Origin: Acidicaldus organivorans
GTDB lineage: Bacteria; Pseudomonadota; Alphaproteobacteria; Acetobacterales; Acetobacteraceae
Assembly (NCBI GenBank): GCA_000759655.1
Contig: KN173937.1
Span: 17,352 to 24,399, forward strand
Direction of reading: 5' to 3'
DNA length: 7,048 nt
The notes beneath the pieces were generated by a model. It was not told where the DNA came from and ran no database searches. It worked only from the letters and a program-made list of their open reading frames with translations. This document shows positions 1 through 6,721 of this stretch, one piece after another. Both the position numbers and the translations under genes were made by a program. The stretch's first letter is position 1. The number at the start of each line of letters is the position of its first letter.

Positions 1-3000
1 TGGGTCCGCAACCGCAAAGGCCGCACCCCGGAGGCCGGGCGAAATTCCGTTACACGGAAACCCTGTTTTTCCACTCTTTCCCGAAACGAGGCGGTTCCCA
101 CCGGCAGCCAATCGCGGACGGGCGTCACGATGTTCGAATAGGCCTCGCTGAAAGTCATGCGATCGGCCAGTTCCTTACCCCGCGCCGCGATCGCGCGGGC
201 CTCCTCCTGATGGGCGAGATACCAGTCCACCCGTTCGTCGAGATCGGAGAGGTCGGCAGAGACAGGAATATAGTGCTCCCACGGCCGCAATTCGTCATGA
301 TACCATTGCCGCCAGCCATGTTCGGACTGAACGAGAAAGGTGCAATTTCCCATCAGCAACGACCCGAACATGGCGTCCCAGGCGTTCGCGTTCCCGTCGA
401 TTACCACTCGCGCCTTGTAATTCATGAACTCGACATGCGGCACCTCCGTCCGAAGGAGACCGGCTTCCTCGATCCGCCTTACCAGATGCGGCTCATCGAT
501 CTGGACGATTTTGCTCAGCCCCACGTCGAAAAGCGCCGCGTGGCGTGACTCCCGCGCTGCCACGCAGAGATGCAGCCGCGGCAGCCAGCGGAGATCATCG
601 GGCTCGCCTTCCGGCGGAGGGGCACAGCGCCGGATCCCCGTCGTCACGCCCCGCCAGAATGTGCGTTGCTCCCGCTCCTCCCACGGTATCCAGCGCGAGG
701 CGATTTCCCTGCGCAACGCCAGATAGCCATAGTGAGCAAAAAAATGGGCATCCGGGATGGCGCATCCCTGAGGATGGCGGGTGGAGAAGGCGAGCGCCGG
801 TTCGTGCCCTTCATCGCCCAGAGCCGCGAAGAAGGTTCCCGACGCGGAAGGGGTAGCAGAAACGGTCGCTTCGAGCGCTTCGATGACCGCCAAAAGCCGG
901 ATCCCCATCCAGGCGGGGGACCACCCTCGCCTCGGAAACGATATTGCGGCGTCCCGCCCGTCGAGCTGCACGATGCAGAGCTCGCGCCGAATGTCCCCCA
1001 GCGCGTCGAAATCCGAAAATCCAAACTTTACGTTGAGTTCGAAGCCACGCGCTTTGGCATAGGCATTGAATATTCCATTGAGAATCCTTTCCACCTCTCT
1101 TTGCGCGATTTTCGCACCCGCCGGGAATGCCGAATTTATGCTTTCTTGAAACTGGGCAATCGCGGCGAAAAAACCTTCTTCCGGTATCGACCAGCATCCT
1201 GCTTGTTTCGACGTGGTCGCTTGGGATGTTACTGCCACTTTTGGCTGTTCACTTTCTGACATCGGGGCGGCCATGTGTTCCAGATTTGCCCCGAGTAAAC
1301 TTCTTACGGTTTCCTTCATGAGGCTCACGGCCTTCTCATATGTGTGCTGCAACGCGAATTCCTGCGCTCTTTTGGCGATTTCATTGCATTCCTTGTCGTG
1401 ATCTAAACACCATTGTATCTTTTCGATCAAATCATGAAAATCGTATGCAACAGGGACGTAATGCTCCCACTCCTTAATGTCTTTGTAAAACCACTGCTCA
1501 AATGACGATTCGATTTTTAATATGCATGAACCCAACAACATTTTTTCAAAAAAACTCCACGCATTCCCGACACCATCAATATCGATTAAAAATTTATAAT
1601 TGGCATGCTGAATCACGGGCTTTCCCGCTTTTAGAATTCCCTGCTCATCAAGCCATTTTTCCAACCCTCCTTCAGAGAATTCTATTTCGTTTGCTAATAA
1701 CCAGGAGTTCATGATCCCAGCATCGACGCGGTCAATGCCCCGTAGAGCAAGACACATGGCGACACGAGGAACTTGATCAATGCGAGAAATTCTCTCACCA
1801 TTCGACGTTCTGAAATTCGTCGTGGCTGATCCCCGCCAAAACACGCAGTCTTGCCGAGCCCCCCAAGGCGGCAATTCGCCCTCAAGCGCCGCTTTCCGAA
1901 GGTCCAGATAGCCATTACTATCCAGAAAATAAGGATCAGGAATAAGCCTTACATTTTCAAATTCGATAGGCCGACAATAAGCTACCGAAACAATGTTTTG
2001 ATGAGCATAATCGTCATACTGAATTAATAATTTTGCAATTTTATCGCAACTAATTACAAAATCACCCAGAATCTTCTGAAAGATACGGAAAGTCTGGCCC
2101 GTTCGTGCACTAGGCACCGAATACCATTCCACTTTAAATAAGAATTCACGCTTATGCAAATATGATTTCATAACTCCGTATCGACCACGTTGACTAGGTA
2201 ACAAACGTGACAGATATATAAAATTCTTTCCTATAATTGCCACTATATTATCAAAAACTCGGCTATTATTTTCTAATTTAGATAACTTTTTGGATAAATT
2301 TTCTATTTTTGATAACCATTCATAAGGCTCTTTTAAACAAATCAAAATATCGCTATCTAATAAACTTTTTTGTAAAGGAGAACTCAAAATATTTTCGACA
2401 TCAGTTTCGTATGTAACTACGATGTTCGACATTAAATTTTTCTTACATGGGTCATAAATTTTTTTGTTTCTCACTAATTCTATAGCTTCTACAAGGTATT
2501 TAGGGAAGTTTATTTTTTTATCATAATTTGTTAGTTCCAATATATTATCATAATTCTCCATAATTTTAACTAAAATATATATGTCGCTTCCAATCCGTTC
2601 TTGATCTTGATTATAAAAAAGATAGCTTATGTAATTATCCGAATTCGCAATGCATGAATCTACAATACGGAAACTTTCCCATTCTCCTCTACTTATTCTA
2701 TTTATAGAACAAATTGGATACTCTGCTTCTGCACAAAGATATCTCCCATCCTTTTTGAAAGAAAGCCTATTAGAATGGACCTCAACCTCATAATCCCTGA
2801 GAGGAGCGTCTATTGCCCTATATCTACCATTTTCGTGCTTGATGCGAATTGCCCTTCCTTCCGTGGTGTCCATCGTTGAAAGCTGTATCAAAACTCCTTC
2901 TTCATTGATCCCCAGGAGAGTACCGTGATGTGTTAGTAGATAATAAACTCCTTCGTGCACGGAATTTTTCCAAGTTGATGTGTTGTGAACTGCGTAGATC

Positions 3001-3056
3001 GGCTCTGTAAGTGTCATCAGCTCTACCTCCAGCGCCCTCCTCTGCCCAGACGACAT
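1..3056 (-). CDS. Large multidomain protein: fascin-like beta-trefoil plus two GT90 (CAP10/LpsA-like) glycosyltransferase domains; partial, 3' end outside the window
   Basis: The minus-strand frame is open for 1018 codons from the ATG at 3056 and leaves the window at base 1. Residues about 15-133 resemble a fascin-like beta-trefoil (FKKDGRYLCAE at 100-110; GEWESF around W126). Residues about 134-330 are helical, with a likely short coiled coil at 248-268 (LSKIENLSKKLSKLENNS). The first GT90 domain spans about 335-575: FWRGS at W407, YKFLIDIDG at 487, WEHYVPV at 530. A polar linker follows, then a second GT90 domain at about 620-970: WRGVTTG at W801, YKARVVIDG at 880, WEHYIPV at 926. GT90 enzymes transfer sugars such as xylose or glucose from nucleotide sugars; the acceptor here is unknown, with LPS or capsule likely. 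The start has GGAG six bases upstream. An alternative ATG at 3017 has GGAGG eight bases upstream, and both precede the trefoil. The frame is also open upstream into the FkbH-like gene. The family call is firm; substrate is unknown. Confidence 0.85.
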   Translation of the reverse strand, partial: MSSGQRRALEVELMTLTEPIYAVHNTSTWKNSVHEGVYYLLTHHGTLLGINEEGVLIQLSTMDTTEGRAIRIKHENGRYRAIDAPLRDYEVEVHSNRLSFKKDGRYLCAEAEYPICSINRISRGEWESFRIVDSCIANSDNYISYLFYNQDQERIGSDIYILVKIMENYDNILELTNYDKKINFPKYLVEAIELVRNKKIYDPCKKNLMSNIVVTYETDVENILSSPLQKSLLDSDILICLKEPYEWLSKIENLSKKLSKLENNSRVFDNIVAIIGKNFIYLSRLLPSQRGRYGVMKSYLHKREFLFKVEWYSVPSARTGQTFRIFQKILGDFVISCDKIAKLLIQYDDYAHQNIVSVAYCRPIEFENVRLIPDPYFLDSNGYLDLRKAALEGELPPWGARQDCVFWRGSATTNFRTSNGERISRIDQVPRVAMCLALRGIDRVDAGIMNSWLLANEIEFSEGGLEKWLDEQGILKAGKPVIQHANYKFLIDIDGVGNAWSFFEKMLLGSCILKIESSFEQWFYKDIKEWEHYVPVAYDFHDLIEKIQWCLDHDKECNEIAKRAQEFALQHTYEKAVSLMKETVRSLLGANLEHMAAPMSESEQPKVAVTSQATTSKQAGCWSIPEEGFFAAIAQFQESINSAFPAGAKIAQREVERILNGIFNAYAKARGFELNVKFGFSDFDALGDIRRELCIVQLDGRDAAISFPRRGWSPAWMGIRLLAVIEALEATVSATPSASGTFFAALGDEGHEPALAFSTRHPQGCAIPDAHFFAHYGYLALRREIASRWIPWEEREQRTFWRGVTTGIRRCAPPPEGEPDDLRWLPRLHLCVAARESRHAALFDVGLSKIVQIDEPHLVRRIEEAGLLRTEVPHVEFMNYKARVVIDGNANAWDAMFGSLLMGNCTFLVQSEHGWRQWYHDELRPWEHYIPVSADLSDLDERVDWYLAHQEEARAIAARGKELADRMTFSEAYSNIVTPVRDWLPVGTASFRERVEKQGFRVTEFRPASGVRPLRLRT
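1960..2760. other. AT-rich segment inside the GT90 gene
   Basis: Sampled 60-base lines are 14/60 GC (2221-2280) and 10/60 GC (2521-2580), against 36/60 at 481-540 in the same gene and 42/60 at 3661-3720 in the neighbour. The segment encodes the helical middle and the approach to the first GT90 domain, and is rich in TTA, ATA, AGA and AAT codons. The reading frame remains open throughout. Confidence 0.8.
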
Positions 3057-3062
3057 GGTCGG

Positions 3063-3066
3063 CTCC
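3063..3066 (-). promoter_or_regulatory. Ribosome binding site for the GT90 gene start at 3056
   Basis: GGAG six bases before ATG 3056. A second candidate, GGAGG eight bases before ATG 3017, is slightly stronger, so the start could be 13 codons further in. Both fall after the conserved upstream box, which supports independent initiation of this gene. Confidence 0.45.
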
Positions 3067-3072
3067 GTTGCA

Positions 3073-3114
3073 GTCTTAATTAATGGAGGGATTACGATAA
3101 TTTGCCCCTTAACC
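3073..3114 (-). promoter_or_regulatory. Conserved upstream box, copy A (before the GT90 gene)
   Basis: The counterpart of the box at 5215-5256, ending 16 bases before the ATG at 3056. The conserved parts are GGTTAAG at one end, AAATTA-CG in the middle and ATTAATTAAGAC at the other end. If the FkbH and GT90 frames were truly one gene, this box would lie inside coding sequence; its conservation with an intergenic copy argues that it is intergenic here as well. Confidence 0.55.
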
Positions 3115-3143
3115 GAACGCAAGACATTTCCGCCTGCGGCCAA

Positions 3144-3176
3144 CGAGGGAGCGCCCGCCCCCTCGCCCGGCGCCGG
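3144..3176 (-). terminator. Structured GC-rich segment between the FkbH-like and GT90 genes (possible terminator region)
   Basis: Two inverted repeats lie between the proposed FkbH stop and the conserved box: CGAGGG (3144-3149) pairs with CCCTCG (3160-3165), and CCGGCGCCGG (3167-3176) is a perfect palindrome. No T tract follows on the minus strand, so a classic intrinsic terminator is not shown. Confidence 0.25.
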
Positions 3177-3208
3177 ATCGACGACCAGACCACTCGATCG
3201 GAAACCCG

Positions 3209-4925
3209 TCAGGCCGCTTCGGTCACGCCCATCTCTGCCCGCGAGATGAGCGGGCCAGGCAGGGGGCTCGCGCAATATCCAACTCTCTTCGCCATCGGGC
3301 GCGAAGCGCCGGTTGAGAAACTCCCGCGCCACGGCGTTCTTGCCGGTATCCTTCCAGCGGGCGCGAAGCGGGGGGCGGCCCTGCTGCAGGAAATGCAGGA
3401 ACGCCTCCTCGAGCCCCACGCCAAAGACACGGCAGGAGAACACCCATTGATGGACCACCGCCCCGTCCATCAGCGCCATCGACACCCAGCCGTGATTGGC
3501 CAGCCGGTCCTCGGCGCGGAGCGCACAAAGCTCCACGCCATTGGCCAGTTTTTCGGCAAGCTCCCCCGCCTGCCACCGCTCGCCCGTCGTGTTGAACTGG
3601 TTGGTCTTGTTGATGAGCTCCACCGCCCGGGCGAAAACCGGATCCTCCGCCCCAGCGATGCGGCGGATTTCCGCCCTCATCTGCAGATCGCGCAAATCCG
3701 CCTCGCGATCGGGGCCCGGCGCGAGGCTCCGCTCGCGCTCGATGCGGGCCGGCACGGGCTCCGTCCGCCGCGCCGGCTCCGTGCTGATCCGCGGCACCTG
3801 AAAGCGCGGCCCATAAAGCAGTTCCTCGCGCCAGCGATGCTGCTCGCCGGTGAGGAACAACATCTGCGGGAAGACGCGGCGGACCTCTTCGATCTCGAGC
3901 GGATTGTCGTCGATGAAGACCGCATGCTCGGGCAGAACGTTGACCTCGGCGAGGATCTCCGCGATGTTTTCGGACTTGGGCCGCCAGTTGATGCGGACGC
4001 TCGCGAAATCGCGGAGCGTGATCCGCTCGCGCCACACTAGATCGAAATTCCGGCGCGTCGTCTCCTCGTCATTCTTGGAGCAGATGGCAAGCACCATCCC
4101 CCGGTTCTTGCAGGCGAGAAGCGCTTCCACATAGCCAAGCGGCCAGCCCTCGGTGGCTTCGCCGGGCAATATCTCATCCTGTTCGGCGAGCACGCCTTTC
4201 CACAGCGTGTTGTCGAGATCGGTGATGATGAGCTTGACCGTTTCCGCCCCGCTCAGGGCCCGCAGCATCGTATCGATGCGGGCAAATACCCCCCGGGCGA
4301 ATGGATGATTCGGCCGGGTCGCTTGCCCCCAACCGAAGACGGTCGCATGGGTGTACCACGCCACGTAGCCGTCATAGAGATTGTTGTCGCCGACGCGGCG
4401 CAACAGGTCGTTGACTTCGAGGCAGAGCAGCCCCGGCTCCCGTTCCGCACGCTCGGCCATCCGGTCGTTGAGGTCGCGCACCAGGCGGTAGATCCCGCTG
4501 CGGGTCTGAAAGACCCCGGCCGAGGTCGGCGGCGGCTCGAGGAAAGAGACGAGAATCACGGGAAGCGTGGCGGGCACTGCCTCCCGCATCACGTCGATGA
4601 CGCCATCGAGGACGGCGAGCGCGGCATCCCGCAAGCGGGGATCGGAATAAAGGCGCAGATATTTCAGATCCCCGTCCCACGGGTGATGTCCAATCTGCCC
4701 GCCCGCCTCCGCCATCAAGGCCCGCAAGACGGGCGAGAAAACGACCGCGTCATAGTTCCATTGCTGCGGGAGCGGGGGAGGTTGGTGGATGTAGCCGTTA
4801 TAAACGAGATGATCGGCCCGCGAGCCGAGTTCCCCCGCCGCAGGGATGATCCCGTCCAGAATGCAGGCGCCATAAAAAAGCAATGGACGGGGGGAGATTC
4901 CGTCAGGCAAGAGCGCAGTGCTCAT
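3209..4925 (-). CDS. FkbH-like protein (SGNH-like N-terminus, HAD-IIIC domain, GNAT-like C-terminus); probable frameshift near its 3' end
   Basis: FkbH-family proteins have a HAD-type domain that takes glycerate from 1,3-bisphosphoglycerate and loads it on a carrier protein; relatives occur in glycan and polyketide loci. Residues 1-230 are SGNH-hydrolase-like. HAD motif I is DLDNTLWKG at 236-244 (Asp236 and Asp238), followed by CSKND at 282-286 and FIDDNPLE with Asp339/Asp340. The C-terminal GNAT-like part has NKTNQFNTTG at 439-448 and DTGKN at 526-530. The ATG at 4925 lies 12 bases after the stop of the 85-residue gene, with AGGA overlapping that stop, so the two are probably co-transcribed. 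As written, the frame has no stop and runs into the GT90 gene. Dropping one G at 3238-3240 gives AEMGVTEAA and a TGA at 3209-3211, total 571 residues, which is normal for the family. The end given assumes this. No acyl carrier protein is visible nearby, so the acceptor is unknown. Confidence 0.85.
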
Positions 4926-4937
4926 CGGCTTTGCTTC

Positions 4938-5195
4938 CTACGGCGTCTCACGGCGCATGAGAAACTGGTATTCTTCAGCGGCCATTGCCGCTTTACGAAG
5001 CCTGCCGACAGTCGATCCCCCTGCCTTGTGCGCAGCGAGATGATCCATCACAACCTCCTCGCTCTCCGGCTCCCGCCCCAGCAGGTAGAGATAGGCGTAG
5101 CGGATGGCGAGCTCATCGACCGGACTGTCGAGCGTCGGCCGGGGGTTGATCTCCACAGCCTCAGGCTCGGTTATCTTGGCTTCGGCATCCGGCAT
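4938..5195 (-). CDS. Small DUF4214-like domain protein (85 aa), stand-alone copy of the N-terminal domain of the upstream glycosyltransferase
   Basis: The protein has a variable 21-residue leader, then a DUF4214-like helical domain: LDSPV at 22-26, IRYAYLYLLGREPESE at 31-46 and a second helical half ending EEYQFLMRRE. The invariant-looking LGREP core resembles the DUF4214 signature; the function of such domains is not known to me, and surface or glycan enzymes often carry them. It has no signal peptide, membrane segment or catalytic motif. The ATG at 5195 is supported by GGGAGA nine bases upstream and by the conserved box at 5215-5256. Over 30 residues (22-51) it is 21/30 identical to the N-terminus of the next upstream protein, with the domain starting at the same residue number in both. 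It sits 12 bases ahead of the FkbH-like gene and is probably its operon partner. It may be an adaptor shared by the enzymes, or the remnant of a truncated enzyme; the sequence does not decide. Confidence 0.75.
   Translation of the reverse strand: MPDAEAKITEPEAVEINPRPTLDSPVDELAIRYAYLYLLGREPESEEVVMDHLAAHKAGGSTVGRLRKAAMAAEEYQFLMRRETP
5043..5132 (-). repeat. Diverged direct repeat, copy 2: start of the DUF4214-like domain in the 85-aa gene
   Basis: The partner of 6229-6318. The match begins at residue 22 in both proteins. Similarity drops in the second half of the domain and is absent after the stop codon, where the longer protein continues into its catalytic part. Confidence 0.7.
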
Positions 5196-5214
5196 CGGCG
5201 CGGTCTCCCTGGGC

Positions 5215-5256
5215 GTCTTAATTAATAGCAGCGGGACGGTAATTTATCTCTTAACC
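5215..5256 (-). promoter_or_regulatory. Conserved upstream box, copy B (before the 85-aa gene)
   Basis: A 42-base segment that begins GGTTAAGAG and ends ATTAATTAAGAC on the minus strand, ending 19 bases before the ATG at 5195. It matches copy A (3073-3114) at 31 of 42 positions without gaps, with both ends and the central AATTA-CG block conserved. It contains TGCTATTAA, which could be an extended -10. It is most likely a promoter or regulator-binding region; clear -35/-10 hexamers with standard spacing are not obvious. Confidence 0.55.
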
Positions 5257-5370
5257 CATTTCAAGCGCAAACCATGCCGCGCGCCGCAAGCCTCGGGGGG
5301 TGCGCGTTGCCACCGCGCCGAGGCCGTCTCCCCGCGCGATCCCCAATATCGGGAGGCTCCTCAACGCCCG
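5257..5370. other. Intergenic segment between the GT-A gene and copy B of the upstream box
   Basis: The stretch after the glycosyltransferase stop carries the hairpin at 5290-5324 and ends at the conserved box. No coding signal is visible on either strand. Confidence 0.55.
5290..5324 (-). terminator. GC-rich hairpin between the GT-A gene and the 85-aa gene (possible terminator)
   Basis: GCCTCGG (5290-5296) and CCGAGGC (5318-5324) form a perfect seven-pair stem, which can be extended inwards by CGCG/CGCG with a bulge. It lies about 45 bases after the stop of the glycosyltransferase. No T run follows on the minus strand, so termination is only suggested. Confidence 0.35.
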
Positions 5371-6381
5371 CTATCCCCAGATCTGTTTCCCGAGGTCTTC
5401 GAGATACTGGCGGCGTTTCTCGAGCGCCTGATCCGACGAGGTCTCCTTGTCGTCAGAGCGCGCCGCTGCGTGGACCTTGACGTTCTCGAGATAGGTGAGC
5501 TCCAGATGCGAACGCAAATCAGTGTATTTCTGCATCTCCTGCAAAAGCCCGACGAGCGAGGCCTGATCATGCGACAGGTCGGTCCATGTTTTCGCTTTCT
5601 CATAATCGGAGGCCGCGTAGAGATCGTAAAAGGAGGCCCAGCCCTCGACGAACAGGCGCGCGAGATTGGCCCCGAGATCGATGGCAAAAACGGCCGCATT
5701 GACATGCCACCACCGATAATGGGGATCTTCCGGCGAGAGTGTCGAATGCAGCAGCATGATCTTCCGGTTTTGCCGCAGGGCATGCAGGTCTTTCCTGATG
5801 TCCCACGCAGGATCACTGATGATGCAGTCGGCGTCCAGATAGAGAGCCCACCCCCGATAGCCGGTATCGATCAAGTCTTCTAGCATGAAAATCCGGTTAA
5901 ATGTCGCGTGATGCGGATGCCTCCCACGCTTCGTTCCCAGGTAAAACTGGCAATTCACACCGTTCTTCCTGGCAAATTTCATGGTATAAATGGCAGTGGT
6001 TGCCAACATATCGACATACCGGTCCTTGTCGGCGGTTTGTAATAAGGTTATTTCTTCGAAAGTCGGGTTCTGGTCATCATAACGGAACTCACCCATCCGC
6101 TGCAATTCGCTGCGCCAACGCCGTCCGACGCAACGTGTCAGGAATTTGCCGACATATTCGCCGCTTTCCTTGAAGCCTTCCCTCACGTCCTGAATACTGC
6201 AGCCACTGCCACGATAGCCGACGGTCTGATCGAGAACCGCCGCTTCGCTCTCGGGCTCCCTGTCCAGCAGATAAAAATAGGCATAGCGGATGGAGACATC
6301 ACCGACGGGGCTGTCGAGGGCCAGTTTGGCGTTGTGTCTCGGGGCGGCGACAGATGGAAGGGCTTGCTTGACGTCGGACAC
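5371..6381 (-). CDS. GT-A type glycosyltransferase with N-terminal DUF4214-like domain (336 aa)
   Basis: This is likely a nucleotide-sugar-dependent, metal-dependent glycosyltransferase of the GT34/GT8-like type. Numbering from the GTG at 6381, residues 22-80 form the DUF4214-like domain (IRYAYFYLLDREPESE). The catalytic part starts near residue 100. Its hallmark is YLDADCI with the DxD pair Asp183/Asp185, preceded by a helix typical of the family (FNRIFMLEDLI), then HVNAAVFAID at 226-235 and SHDQASL at 270-276, both common acceptor/nucleotide-side motifs in GT-A folds. I chose GTG because AAGGAG lies nine bases upstream and because it puts LDSPV at residue 22, exactly as in the 85-residue paralogue. 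An ATG at 6402 and a TTG at 6417 are in frame but lack a ribosome site and would leave almost no leader after the promoter. The stop is TAG at 5371-5373. No membrane segment is evident, so action at the cytoplasmic side is inferred. Sugar and acceptor are unknown. Confidence 0.82.
   Translation of the reverse strand: MSDVKQALPSVAAPRHNAKLALDSPVGDVSIRYAYFYLLDREPESEAAVLDQTVGYRGSGCSIQDVREGFKESGEYVGKFLTRCVGRRWRSELQRMGEFRYDDQNPTFEEITLLQTADKDRYVDMLATTAIYTMKFARKNGVNCQFYLGTKRGRHPHHATFNRIFMLEDLIDTGYRGWALYLDADCIISDPAWDIRKDLHALRQNRKIMLLHSTLSPEDPHYRWWHVNAAVFAIDLGANLARLFVEGWASFYDLYAASDYEKAKTWTDLSHDQASLVGLLQEMQKYTDLRSHLELTYLENVKVHAAARSDDKETSSDQALEKRRQYLEDLGKQIWG
6229..6318 (-). repeat. Diverged direct repeat, copy 1: start of the DUF4214-like domain in the GT-A gene
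   Basis: Ninety bases encoding residues 22-51 of the glycosyltransferase match 5043-5132 at 69 of 90 positions (21 of 30 residues), without gaps. Many differences are at third codon positions, as expected for duplicated coding sequence under selection. Confidence 0.7.
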
Positions 6382-6390
6382 GGTAACCCT

Positions 6391-6396
6391 CTCCTT
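6391..6396 (-). promoter_or_regulatory. Ribosome binding site that decides the GTG start at 6381
   Basis: AAGGAG on the minus strand, nine bases before GTG at 6381. The competing ATG at 6402 lies upstream of this site and has no Shine-Dalgarno sequence of its own, so the site favours GTG initiation. Confidence 0.6.
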
Positions 6397-6418
6397 CGGC
6401 ATCACAGGATGTCTCAAA

Positions 6419-6448
6419 ATTATTAATTCATTTCGTAATATCTGTCAA
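6419..6448 (-). promoter_or_regulatory. Sigma70-type promoter upstream of the DUF4214/GT-A gene
   Basis: On the minus strand a perfect -35 TTGACA (6448-6443) is followed after 18 bases by AATAAT (6424-6419), five of six matches to the -10 consensus. A transcript starting near 6412 would give a leader of about 30 bases to the GTG at 6381, with its ribosome site inside. The surrounding 40 bases (6411-6450) also share GGTT, ATTACG, AATTAAT and GAGAC/AAGAC elements with the two conserved boxes of this locus. Confidence 0.6.
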
Positions 6449-6454
6449 CCATAA

Positions 6455-6466
6455 CTTAAATTTAAG
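6455..6466. promoter_or_regulatory. Perfect 12-base palindrome next to the -35 element, possible operator
   Basis: CTTAAATTTAAG reads the same on both strands and ends six bases upstream of the TTGACA -35 hexamer at 6443-6448. The position would suit an activator or repressor dimer. The AT-rich surroundings make a chance palindrome possible. Confidence 0.35.
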
Positions 6467-6687
6467 ATTCCCAGCGCGAGGTTCAAGGGTGGGTGATCGC
6501 GCTTTTTATCTTATCACATTGATGTTGAATGGAAATTTGAATTGAGAAAAGGTGAGCGGCCGACAGATTGTAAAAATTTTTTAAAAATTTAGAGCAATTA
6601 ATTTGCTACCTATGGTAGAAATCTTGCGCTGCCGCGTGGGCCCGAGCGCACATCGTGCCCCGCCCCGTCGCTCGCTTGGAGACGCGG

Positions 6688-6721
6688 GATCTCATCATCT
6701 CCAAGATCTCATCATCTCCAA
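6688..6721. repeat. Tandem repeat, 17-base unit, two exact copies
   Basis: GATCTCATCATCTCCAA occurs at 6688-6704 and again at 6705-6721 with no difference. It is directly followed by another exact tandem pair at 6722-6753. Confidence 0.9.

Noticed and set aside
570..1259. Open frame of 229 codons on the plus strand
   Set aside because: It is antisense to the second GT90 domain, whose WRG motif is on the minus strand.
1213..1275. Separate start for the second GT90 domain at an internal methionine (MAAPMSESEQ)
   Set aside because: There is no Shine-Dalgarno sequence ahead of it and no stop codon before it, so a linker within one protein is the simpler reading.
3223..4035. Open frame of 270 codons on the minus strand
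   Set aside because: It is in a different phase from the FkbH frame, and its product is an Arg/Gly/Ala-rich composition typical of a shadow frame.
3102..4040. Open frame of 312 codons on the plus strand
   Set aside because: It lies opposite the FkbH-like gene, whose motifs are clear on the minus strand; long opposite-strand frames are common in GC-rich genes, and it has no recognisable domain.
4305..5225. Open frame of 306 codons on the plus strand
   Set aside because: It overlaps the FkbH-like gene, the 85-aa gene and the conserved box antisense, and has no family motif or ribosome site.
5104..5883. Open frame of 259 codons on the plus strand
   Set aside because: It runs antisense across the end of the GT-A gene, the intergenic hairpin and the start of the 85-aa gene; a single gene there would contradict both well-supported minus-strand genes.
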